Shown here: positions 12,801 to 24,077 of the stretch, piece after piece
Layout of the letters: every line of letters begins with the position of its first letter
Numbering within the stretch: the stretch's first letter is position 1
NCBI GenBank assembly: GCA_009869945.1
Contig: WIXG01000565.1
Span: 1 to 38,345 of the forward strand
Direction of reading: 5' to 3'
Origin: Mesaphorura yosii
Taxonomy: Eukaryota; Arthropoda; Collembola; Poduromorpha; Tullbergiidae
DNA length: 38,345 nt
Program-made: the position numbers and the translations under genes
Notes under the pieces: model-generated
Told to the model about the DNA's origin: nothing
Seen by the model: only the letters and a program-made list of their open reading frames with translations
Database searches by the model: none

Positions 12801-15800
12801 CTTGTCTTCGATTCTTCGTCTTCGTGGGTTCTTCGTTCTTCTTTGACTCTGAACGCAAGATTTACGACGACACAAGAACGAAGTGCATGTCAGCGATCAT
12901 CATCAGTCAGTCAGTCAAGTCAACCACAATGTCCCTTTGTGAACTGTGATGCGATAGTAAAATTGTAAAATGAAAGTTCATCTTTATTATTATCTCCTCA
13001 CGTCCACGATTTGTCAACTCCTCGATCTCTCGACTCGATTATATGGCTCACCTTTTCTTCCCACGGTCGCGATCGCTCGAGACTCCACTCGGTTCGTCAT
13101 ACGTTTTATTAGCATTTAGCAGGTAATTTATTATACTAAACACAATGCTCTTAGCATTTAACATTTGTACCCGCACACCATTTCAGCCACCTTCACGACC
13201 CAACCCCGAAACTCGAAACAGAAAACTGGGCAGGGCTGCCGCTGCCGGGCCAAAAAGAAGTACAAAGCGAGCAGACGTTTTTATTACGTGTCTGTGTGTT
13301 CAGATTCGAAAGAATTCTGACTTTCTGAGTGACTTTGACACGTCCACCGAGTCAATAAAAGTAAAAAGTACGTACAATGCTCAGCATTTTGCATTTAACT
13401 ACCGGTTTTGACGATGAATTTCGATTTTTTCGAAGCAAACAAGTCTCAACTAAACTTTGGTTTTTCTAATCTCACCTCTGGCCAGTATTCGCTTGATGCT
13501 CTTCGGGTGCGACGAGCAATTCCAGTGCCGGTGCTTGAACTGGTGCTGACACTCGTCCGTCGCCAATTTAGCACCGTAGGCCGCCTCCCGCATCACTTCG
13601 GCCTCCTTCACGCAGTACGTGTTCACTTTCCGCCGGTAGCGTTTGGTTCCGGTGCGACCCGCGCCAGGGCCGTATGGCCGGCGTGCGTGCAGGCTGTTGG
13701 GGCTGCTGCTGCTGAGGCTGCTCGCATCATTCATGTGCATGTCGAGGAGAGATCCGATTCTGCTGGCGCTTCCGCTGCTGCTGCTTCCGGCGGGCAGAAT
13801 AACGTTCATTGAGTCGTGAAATCTTCGGCTAGTCTGCCGGCACATCTTGGTCGGGTCGAGGAGGAGCAAAGGGGCTGATGTGGGCTCCAGAACGGAGTTG
13901 GACACGGAAACGTCTGGCCTGCGAATTAAACATACAACGCAAAGTAGTAATTAGCATAATTTCGGTAGTGACGTCAAGTACGGAAATCTTATTTGCTTAT
14001 TTTATGGTGTTTGGCCAGTTTGGCGCATTTTGCGTGTGTACGCTGCAGAAAATTTGGCAAACTGGCTTCTAAACAGAAGAGTTCATGAACCTCGAGCCTC
14101 ATTTCCACGTCCAACAGCTCAAAACGGCAAAATGGGCATAAGCATTCGTATAATTATGTTCCATGACATTTATGAGGTACGAACTCCCAGACACCAGCGC
14201 AGTAAATGTAAATTATTGAATTGTATACACAGCGAGAAGTTTATTAGGTGATGAGATCTCTCGAGTCGAGTCTCATGTGGAGATGATGCTGATGCTATTA
14301 CTTTTCCTTTTATTCAGCCCTGCGCTGCGTGGCTGCGTGCGTGGCATGACCACGTCACGTCAATAGTCAATAATAGACAGTTCATAATCTGTTTTGTGCT
14401 CGGTGTTGGCCACACAATTGGTTTTCGAGCGAGAAAATTGTTTCTCATCATGAAGCAGCACAGCGCAGCAAATCATTTATTTCCATGCACTGTATTTTGA
14501 TAGATTTCAGTTTGTAATGCGATTCGAAGGGAGCCCACAACGCAACGCAACGCGGAATGAAGTCATAAATTGTTTTTTCCCCGTAAACATTGGCTGTGCT
14601 GTGCCCTGATTATTAATGATGAACTGTAACTCTGTACTGGAAGATGAGTAATAAAGATGCCCAATCTTGGAATCTGAGGAATGAACCCTTTTCGACTCGG
14701 TTTTTTTCGAATGTTGGCCTGCCTTGCTGGCTGCTGGCCGTAAATTGTAAATTCTCTCTGTCACTTTTCATTACGGACACAAATTTTTCTTTTGTCTTCC
14801 CAACAATGACTCTTCTCTTAATTATCTGCTACACGCAAGACTCAAGACGTGGGTGGTACTAATTTACATAAATTCTTGTACAACGGCCGTCCGATTCAGC
14901 GTTCAGCGTGCCATATTTAATACGAAAATAGTGCCAATTCAGTCTGACGCCCGTATAAAATTGAATGGTTGCACTGCAGCAGTTGCATTTGCAGTTGCAC
15001 CCTTTTTATTGAGCCTGTCACGTCAATTACAAAAATCATCTTCCAGATTTGATAAAATAAAATCCTGCCAGCTTACTTCCTGCAATAATGAGGCGTTATA
15101 TATTTTTTGTGGTTGGACGCGCAACTGAAAATAATTTGATTGACATTTATTACTATTTATACTCTGAACACTGTCGTGGACGTGAACTCCATTTAAAGGA
15201 ATGCGCCCTGGGCCCACTTACGGGTAATAAAACAATTATTACAAAAAGTGAAGTTGATAGTTGAGTTTGGAGCTGTATTCAGTCACAACTTCTTAAACCG
15301 CAATCCAGCTTGTCATCAAATCCAAGCTTCGGGTTTCAGGCCCACGTATCACGTTTATTGCTTTATGAGAGCTTAATTCTTAATTCACTACTCCAGGAGC
15401 GAGAGCAAAGGAGAACCATTTACGACGGACGGACGGGCTTGACTTTGGCCTCCTGAATTCCTAATTCTTATAATGACCAACACATACTTGTGATTTATTC
15501 CACGTACGTATGCGATTACGCGTACAGTTCCCGTTCCTTCGTTCGTTGTTCACGGTATCATAATCATAATCTTAAGGAACAGGTACACTGGGCTCGGGCC
15601 CTTAATAAGGGTTCTTTCTTTCTCTTCTACGCTCCAAGTTCTAAGTTCTACGTCCCTGGATTTTCAATTATCATGCATTCCTTTCCTGTGCTTTGCCTTG
15701 CCTTTACTTCCTCCATCGACGACTCCTTTCATTTCTTTTCTTCCCCTTCAGGAATCTCTCATTTACCTCTTAATTGCAGGTTAGGATTACGAAACTGAAA

Positions 15801-15992
15801 CTGGCTTACTGCATTGCGTTGCGCTGCAAGCAATGCAATGCAAAGAAGGTCTTACCCGCTGATCTGAACAGTTGCCGACGCGAAAGGGATGACGATGCCA
15901 ATTCCGCAAATGCAGATGCAAATGACGTAGTGACGCAGCGATAGGAGTCGAATCCGAAGTCGAAGCCGTGACAATGCCAAGAAGGTCTTCAT
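9811..15992 (-). CDS. Wnt6: Wnt6 secreted ligand, complete
   Basis: Complete Wnt6, a secreted palmitoleoylated Frizzled ligand. Minus-strand exons are 15992-15856, 13918-13476, 11717-11601, 10936-10779 and 10272-9811 (stop TAG 9813-9811). They total 1317 bases or 438 residues, with phases 2, 1, 1, 0 and GT-AG at every junction. The start at 15992 opens an Arg-rich n-region and a hydrophobic core ([20 protein letters not shown]), a good signal peptide. Family marks: [71 protein letters not shown] with the acylated Ser301 codon at 10227-10225, [21 protein letters not shown] and [21 protein letters not shown] with GGCGD separates Wnt6 from Wnt1 and Wnt10. Odd: about 60 extra Ser/Gly/Arg-rich residues lie between the first two conserved cysteines (C72 and C148). 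The gene is transcribed opposite to Wnt1 and Wnt10. Confidence 0.97.
10273..10778 (-). other. Wnt6 last intron (phase 0)
   Basis: 506 bases between GRL and AVRNHM. The same phase 0 position before the CKCHG block is split in Wnt1 (5543-5874) and Wnt10 (30332-31712), so it is shared by the family. No gene is seen inside. Confidence 0.85.
10937..11600 (-). other. Wnt6 linker intron (phase 1)
   Basis: 664 bases interrupting the Gly codon of DRTLSG-TKSKDG, in the variable linker before WEWGGCG. Wnt1 has no intron here; Wnt10 has one in the same linker but in phase 2. No gene is seen inside. Confidence 0.85.
11718..13475 (-). other. Wnt6 second intron (phase 1)
   Basis: 1758 bases splitting the Asp codon of ILAR-D-TRET. 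It corresponds to the conserved phase 1 Wnt intron. It contains simple repeats such as GTCA tandems near 12900. A lone tRNA B-box-like string at 12277-12286 has no matching cloverleaf. Confidence 0.85.
13919..15855 (-). other. Wnt6 first intron (phase 2)
   Basis: 1937 bases between the signal-peptide exon and the mature protein, joining GG and G into Gly46. The donor is a good gtaagacc. No coding signal is convincing inside. Candidate control sequences cannot be told apart by eye. Confidence 0.85.
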
Positions 15993-18900
15993 GATGACAA
16001 TTTGTGGTAGTTTTCGTCTTCTTGTAACTAATTATAGTTCTTATATTCTTGAATTATGCATTCTGTTGATGATGCGCACTTAGAACAAGTACAAGTCATT
16101 TCTCCCGTTCGTAGAAATGCAGCAGTACTTTTAGCAAAGGAAGTTGCGTAACGGTCGAAGAATCTCAGGAACGCGACAAACCCGAAAATTGCACTTGGAC
16201 GTCACGCCGAACTAAATTTCACTGCAATTCACTGCTGCACTGAATTATCATTGATAAACTCACTCCAGGAAGCCAATTTCGACGCAAGGCAACTTAAATC
16301 TGCAGCGTAGATAGATGTAGATGCAACCACGGTAAACAGTAAATTAAGACAGTTCTTGGCTTCATTAACAGGCAATTCGATTACGAAAGCAATTCCACGA
16401 GACAAGAGTCCTTATTTAGTCGCGTCGATTTACCAAATAAAGCTGAAGCTGGCTGGCTGGCTACTTGTTTCTTGACTGTCTTGGCCTGGTGGCTACTTTT
16501 GTAATTATCAATTGTTGTCGTCCTGTATTCTGGGTTCTGGCTGTGGAGGAAGCCCAGGCGAGCCTGTGGAGTGGAGTACAGAACTTGTTGAAACCACACA
16601 AGAAGCGCCAGCAAGCTCGACGACCGACCGCAGGACGCTGCTACCTCTTTGATGACAGTAATTCTTCTGCCACTGGCAACAGGCTACTTACCACACCGAC
16701 TGAAGATGAAGATGATGTCCTTTCTTAAATTGTCATACGACAACGACTACTAAAATGGTCTTTCTATTTCCCTTTTAGGATAAACGTCTTCATCTTCATC
16801 TCGTTTTCGTTTTACGTTTACTCTTTTACTTCAAATTAACACTCAGCACTCACTTTCCTTGGAGCTCAATCCTCCCTTATCAGAAAAACTATCACGCTAT
16901 CAGGTTATCATACACGATTATTTATTGACACGTTATCTAACTAGTTTACGAAACAAGGCAATCGCGTCGCGTCTTCTTACTCCTGTCAAGATCAGTTCAC
17001 AACTGACTCTAGCACTGGTTCCATTTACGGGAGAAGGAAGCGATAACGCGCACACGCGCCGCACAAATCACAAAACAAACCTACAAACACTGAGATCTCG
17101 TGGCACTAGCTCGTGATTGACACGCCAGACGTGTCCTCTGAAAATGATGCAACGGGAACGGTAAGGTGAAGTCGAGACGGAGCTGACGGAGGATTTGTTT
17201 CCTTCACTGATCAGATCACTGGCTTGGTTTCAAGTTAAGAATTGAGGTTGCTGCTGGCGTGCTGGCACGGCTCAGGCTCGTTCGTGGCTCGAGTGGCTCC
17301 TGCTCCTGCTGTTTTCACTACCAAGCAGGACGCAGATGCGATGCGATGCACTACGCTTAAAAGATGCACCCAAACACGAAACACAGCTCATTTACTTAAG
17401 GACCTTTTAAGAAAGTTGTTCCAAGGGTTAGTTACGATGTCTGAGCTGTTGTCGTGTCAGGAAAGCCAAAACAACGTAAGAACTGGGAAAATAAAAGTGG
17501 GATAGGAAAAGGTAAATCTTTTTAAGGATACTTTCATGCTTTTAGGCACAGGACAAGAACCCAATGGGTTCTAAGCCATTATTGCTTTGCTTTGCTTTGC
17601 CTTGCCAAGCACTCGATCCTTACAGGAAAACGACCCGAAGGACTCGGCAAGGGAGATTTATGAATTTAATTCCAGCAAAGTAACACGGCAGGGTTGAAAT
17701 ACAATTTTTATTGATGCTTTTGCCTTTGCCTTTACAATGCAGGAACACAAAGTTGGTGGTATTATCGAAAAGGCCGACCTGAGCCCTAAGTATTCAGAGG
17801 ATTTCCACGCAACTCACCTTTTACATATATTAAGAGCGCATTACAGGGATTAAAATGTTCAGGCTTTGAATTCTTGAAGTATTGAACAAAACAACTCGAC
17901 AAATTAAAAGATCACGAATCAGCGGCTGCATTGCACGTTTGAAGAGAAATCGCACGCCTCACACCTTATGAATATGAATATGGCAAATGGCATGAGCAGG
18001 AATCTCGGGCTCGGCCACGACAGCGTCTAATTTCATAACTTAGAACGTGGTAATTAAAAGTGCGGACTGGGCGGCACGACACGTAAGGCGTTCGCGTTCT
18101 GAGTCTGATTTCTGGAAATTCGGCTGATTTGACATTTCCCACACATTTCGTCAAAAAGGCGTCGAAAAGTTGTAAAAATTCCGACAACGCAGCTTTCAGT
18201 TAAGGGCAGGCAAAAGTGAGATTGTGGTTTATTAATTTTAAGTAGTGCCCTGCGGTTTTACAACTCTGTTAACGAACTTTAATGCATGCAAGTAAAATAA
18301 TCGCTTGTAAGTTGAAAAGGTGTGAATTCCAGCTGTGATGATTGTAAACTGATAGGATAAATGGTGCATTGATAATACTACTGATTTACTGATAAGGTTT
18401 CCAGATTCCTACGAATCAATTCTTTGTAATTTGCAATGCTAACTAGTCATAAATGATAAATGCTGAACGAGAAATATCATACAGGTTTCGGAAAACGCCG
18501 TCTCGGAATTTGAAAATTCTTCATTGAACATGAGACTTTCAAAAGTTTACCACCGGTTTCTTATGGCAAAAACCTGGTGTAGCACAAACTCAAAATCGTT
18601 ACGGATTGCGTGAAATGAACAAAAACGACTTAAACAACAATAAAAAAAAAATGAAGTGCCATAAAACTGCGAGTGCGAGTGAAGTCAGTGAAGTGAATGA
18701 AGCGTAAGCATTTTAAAGTTATGAATGAATGGATGAGCAACAAATTAAGCCAGAAATGCGAGACGTGAGAGCCGAGATGAGATGAGTTTGACCTGAAATG
18801 AGGTAAAAATTCGGAAAACACTCCAAGCCTTTTTACAAATCTTTTCCATTATTGCCGTTGCCTGAAAATGTAATTCATGCTGCCGAAGGTTCTGGCCCTG

Positions 18901-21900
18901 TGCTTCGAGAGCCGAGATGAGAAAATAAAGCCGGACCTCCACGGAAGAGGAATTCTTCGTGTTCTCTGTTCCTGATATATTTTTATGACATTATGTTTTG
19001 AAAACTTGTATTAAGAGTTTACATACTCTGAGAGCCAGCAGGCCAAGAGCACAGGCAGGCAGGCTTTGAAAGAGGATTAGGAGTAAAAGAATGAAATAAT
19101 ATCGAAAAGTATACTAAATACAAACTCTTCTTTCTTCTTGTTCGCGTATTGTCCGAGAAGTTGCTGAAATGCTTCGAGTTTTCGGCAACAATACAGGATA
19201 AACAACCAAAACAATGCTGCAGCACAAAGAATCAAAGAAAAGACACCCATTAACAAAAGATTACGGCACATTAGAGCAAAATTTCACAAATTGAACTTAC
19301 GACAACGGAATTTCGGCTGTAGAGTGGATCTCCAGCGAGCGGGCCGCTCGTCGTTGTTGAATTAAGGTAATGATTATTGAATATATACTGTTATTAATAT
19401 GAAGAAATTGCCCACGTCGAAGAATCGTCAGTCTGTCCGTCGTTGAATGGATCAAGAGCCTTTTTCTTTGAAAACAGGAATTTAACAAAAGCAATCTTTT
19501 CACACTTTTTCATACACTTTCGACGACCGACCCGACGAAGGAGCCTTCTGCCTTTGCCTTCGTCGGGTCGGGTGAGAGAAAAGGTTTTACCTTTATACTA
19601 TTAACAGCACATAATCATCATCATCTTGAGAAGATGAAAAGACGCCGATGCCGGCCGATACACCTTTGCCGCCGCGCCTTGCTCCTGTTCCTTCACTTCA
19701 CTTCAGTCTTTTGTTGCCCGAAGATTTCAAATCTGGTCTGGGCTCAATAATCCCAATGAAGATAAAGTGTTTACTGCTTACTAACTCACTTCACTTCACT
19801 GTTCACTCATGGTTAATTCTGTTTGCAGGAAGTAATCAAGATGGATTTGTTGGCTGATTCTTTATTATTACGCGATAAGCACAGCGCGCGAACGGTGAAG
19901 GGTTTAAAAGATAACCCGTACATTTTTATTACGATAACAATTCGAGATTGAGTACAGTTATCATTACACAATGCGGCAATAAAATTATGTAACACCGATT
20001 GAAGATTTGGAATTCGGATGCTGCTGTATTTCTAAATGAGCTAGTTGTCGGTTCTGATTAGTTACATTTTATGAGATGAGCTGTGAATTCTTCTAATTGC
20101 TAATTTTCTAAATTCGAACGCGAACGCCATAAAGTCTTCAATAAAATCATAATGTAATGAGCCGAGTCGAAAAGATCTGTGATGCTGCGTGATCGCTGGT
20201 GTTGGCTTGTTGAAAGCGTCGCTGAATTTATAATGTAATCATGACTGATTTTACTGAATTTGCGCAAAATGCCACCCAAAATGACTACAAAAACAAGAAT
20301 TCGTACAGCTATACGGATAGTTAAAGCCCATATTCTTGAAGAATGCTTCAAAAGACTTCAATATTCCACAATTCCGCTTGCTGTTTTCTTAAAGTTGAGC
20401 ATTCTAGCCCAGAAAACGATATGTCTTGTTCAATTAGTCAGAGATGGATGGACAAATTCTCATTCTCGTCTGCATCTGGCCATTTTAAAGCAATTAAAGT
20501 TATTTAACCCACTCGTGACGAACGCGAATGAGTTGAGTCAACAAAAGGCTCATGCGAAAAGGAACCTTCAATTTGTGTTAATTTGTCTGACAAACCCAGC
20601 GCAGCAGAAAATACACACACGTACCACTACAGTTCATTCCTATTCATTCTTCAATGAATTTGGGGTCATTAAGGGCGCAATCAAGTGTACAAGTGTGTAC
20701 GAGCCTTTGAGAGCGGCCGCATCACTTGTCAGTTGTTAGTCGGCGAATGCGAAAGAGCTCCAAAGGGCACCGCCACCACCTTGAAGCACTTGTAACATTG
20801 CACTTGGGTTCCACGCACTGATTTTGGGTGCATTCGCCTGCCTGTCTCGCCTGGATGCAGGAATTCCTGCGACTTACCTGAATTCACTTGAATTTAATGA
20901 TTAAAGATGACCAAATTCGATTTTCACGCATTTCTTGGAATGACTTACCCAAAACTACCCTAAAATGCACTCGCGACTAGATTGACGACCGTGGGATCGT
21001 GAAGACGAAAGATTTCCTACGTTTTGACCTGTCCTTTAGCTAAATTGAACTCTTGAACAAATATTTATCGAGAAAAAAAGTTATCTAATTTCATAATCTT
21101 GCTATTTACCAAGTAAGCAAGCTTTGGATTGCTTTCAGGTAACTCTTAATTTCAATTGCATTGAAACTGCGTTGCGTTCTCAGTTCTGAAAGACAAATAG
21201 GTAAAGAAGACAATGATGACGATGACTTTGCAGGTTTGATCGGTGGCTGTCCTGTGGGCTGACTGGCTTGATGACACACATGATAATGCACTCTAGTGTC
21301 ATCAGTGACATTTATGAAGATGTTATGCAATAACGAGATGACTAGCTGACAAAAACAAAATGCATTTCACAACTACGCTCCGGGAAGGTTGTATTTATCT
21401 TTTAACTATCTTTCAGCTTTTCAGCCTTGTTTCGACCGTCCTTATTCGAGTCTCAGCACTCTGCGGGCTTGGACTTCGAAGACTCTGCTGCCATCTCAAC
21501 TTTTAAGGTTTAAGCAACTTAGAACTTGAATTTTTCAGTTAGTCTCAACCTTCTTCCGATCTTATTTTCTTGTGTCCAACGTAAAATCCGTAGAACTCTT
21601 GTTAGCTAACAAGATTTCGAGCGAACGACAGCACATTTGATCATCCATCTTCGTAATTCAATTGTCTTACTCTGATTTTTGACGACAGACGCGTCAAGAA
21701 GTTGGGATCGCAAGAATAAATGAATTTAACCCTTTCAGGCCAGGCACTGAGAGTACACGGCAATCCTGTAGTAGATTTCAGGAGCAGAAAAGATAAATCT
21801 TGTCCGCAGAGCACTGAGGAAGAGATTCAGGGTTCATGACGTCTTTATGACAAAATTCCATTGTTGTGTAATGCTGCAATGCAATGAAACTGAAGATAAC

Positions 21901-24077
21901 AAATGACAACAAAGAGACGGCGCACTGGAGAAAGGTCATGAAAGAAGCATTGCTGCTGCTTCATGTGTTCATGTTCATGAAGATCATGGGAACCAAAACC
22001 AAAAATGCAATGCGCCGCAGTGCGGTACAGCGCAGCTTCGCACGATGTCATCCATAATATGCCAATCAATTTTACATTAAAACGCAGGCGCATTCCTCAC
22101 ATTTCATTTCATTTGAGTAATGCTAGACAGTAGCTGAGTTGAGCTTTATGAATTTATGGGCAGGATATCAGTGAAATGAAGATCACGACGAAGATAAAAG
22201 CCAGCCAAGATTCTGGACCGATGCATTAGCATTATTGAATTGAGTCAGGTACATTTCACTGAATTCACATTGCATTACATTCACAAGTCACATTAGCGCT
22301 ATGAAATGGCCAGTCTAGCACGGAATTTCTCGAATTCCTAAACTAATTGACTAATCAATTTCTAATTAGAACTTGGCCAGTGCAGTGTAGTGCAGCCCAA
22401 CGCGCAGGCGAAGAAACCCAAAGTGTTCCGTCATCAAAGTGGCTCAAAAAGACTCGAGCTCGACGCTCAAGAATGACTTGACTTAATTAAAAACAAATCA
22501 CTTAAGGATTCAACCAAGAAAGGATATCTGTCTTTCGTAGTCGTCAGGTACAATTTATGGATACCTGAAAGCAATCGTACATGACAGCTGATGACGCATT
22601 TGTTCATTCGTTTCGAGCGTTTCGATCAAGTACAAAAGATTGACAACTGATCTCTCAATCTTGCTACTTCTCTACGGACGACTGTTACAAAACCGGATTC
22701 TATAACACACACGTCCAAAGTACTCAACGATACCTCATTTTTACAATAACGTATCTCATTCGATTATCGATTTAGATTGGAGATCTGATATTTATGATAT
22801 TGCACCGGAATATGGTTTCATGGTCTTTTTTGTGCGAGTGATGAAGTGGCGAGTAAATATTTTAACGCGTCGGCTTGTAAAATGCCCGATAATGCATTTA
22901 TGCTCAACGGAGGATGTAATTGATATCAATTATCAATTTAAGCAAAATTTCCCGATCGTAAAATGCCAGGAATGCTTTTTTGGAACCAAAAAATGCTCCA
23001 ACGCATTTCCCCATTTTTGTCCGTTTTTTCTTTCTTTCGGTGCATTCTTAGACACAATATTCCTAAAAGCATTCCACTGCACAGGAATTCAAGGCAAGGA
23101 TTCCATGTTTTAGAAGGAAAAATTAATTTTGATTAAATAAAATGTAGGTGTTCTCGTTTCTGAAGGCATTTGTATCCTTTTCTTACACACGCTCACACGC
23201 AATGCTGATGCTCTTGCCGGACGCGGACGCGGACGGGAGAAGGAGAATAGAATTCACTCCGCCCTTGTTTTAGACCCGTTGACTCCACCTTTCGTAACTC
23301 AACTTCCAGTGAGTAAAATACGAATACGAATTGTCTCATCGTGCTGGCAAACTCAAACCAAGCTGGAGCCCAGAGCCGAGGCTCAGCTTCCTCTACGTTA
23401 ACGTTCACGCAAACGGTCCAAATCTCGATCGCATCCCAGTTCGTGTTAACGTATTGTTTAATCTTTGTAGCATAGTTTTGTAGCAATATTTCGTAACAAT
23501 GCAATGCGATGAAATGAGATGTAATATCCCTGTACCGTGCCATGTCGTGCCATGCCATATTACATGCTTGTAAATGTAATCTATTGTATTCTGTATTGTA
23601 AAATCTCATCCGTCTCGTCGTCGCGAAACAGCAAAACTCATCGCTCGTCGTTTCAGTCTTTTATGGCATTGCTTTGGCTGCATTGCTTTGCGTGCAAACT
23701 TGCGTTTTGTTTGGTTCCTCGTTTTCCTTTCGACTGGCTCATTTCGCCCCTTCGTGCTTCGTACCTCGCCTCGGCTGGCGTGTATGTTTTCTTGAGACGG
23801 CGCACCGTGCATTATCGAAAAATCTGATTAACACCTCACTCGAACCGACAAACAACTCGGCATCGGTTCCAGTACAACAAAGCGGAGGGAATTCATTTGT
23901 GATTTGAAGAGTGAAGACGCTCGCGCCCGTGCCGATGAAAGTGAATTCGAGCTTCGCGTAGTAATTTACTCGTGCTGCAAGTGGATTTAATCAAGATTAT
24001 TCATTGCATTGCATCGTGTTTTAGCAAACAATGCTGACTGACAGTTGAAACACATACACACACGCACGTTCAAAAAA
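15993..24077. promoter_or_regulatory. Divergent region between Wnt6 and Wnt10 start codons
   Basis: About 8.1 kb separates the Wnt6 ATG (15992, minus) from the Wnt10 ATG (24078, plus). It must contain the 5' untranslated regions and promoters of both genes and possibly shared enhancers. I found no recognisable gene. The longest open frame, 20260-20739, shows no family motif. A strong short hairpin lies at 19527-19571. The two transcription starts could not be placed. Confidence 0.5.
19527..19571. repeat. Perfect 15-base-pair GC-rich hairpin
   Basis: Arm CCGACCCGACGAAGG at 19527-19541 is the exact reverse complement of 19557-19571, with a 15-base loop (19542-19556). The stem is too short for a usual microRNA precursor, and the flanks pair only sporadically. 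It could be a protein-binding site, a structured RNA element or a remnant of an inverted repeat. Confidence 0.75.

Noticed and set aside
20260..20739. 159-codon open frame on the plus strand between Wnt6 and Wnt10
   Set aside because: No recognisable domain, start context or splice support. In 38 kb read in six frames one such frame is not surprising.
22976..22993. Short inverted repeat TTTTTTGG-AA-CCAAAAAA
   Set aside because: Eight-base arms made mostly of A and T runs; easily by chance.
23193..23609. 138-codon minus-strand open frame
   Set aside because: Its sequence follows simple ATGC/ATG repeats on the other strand and shows no family motif.
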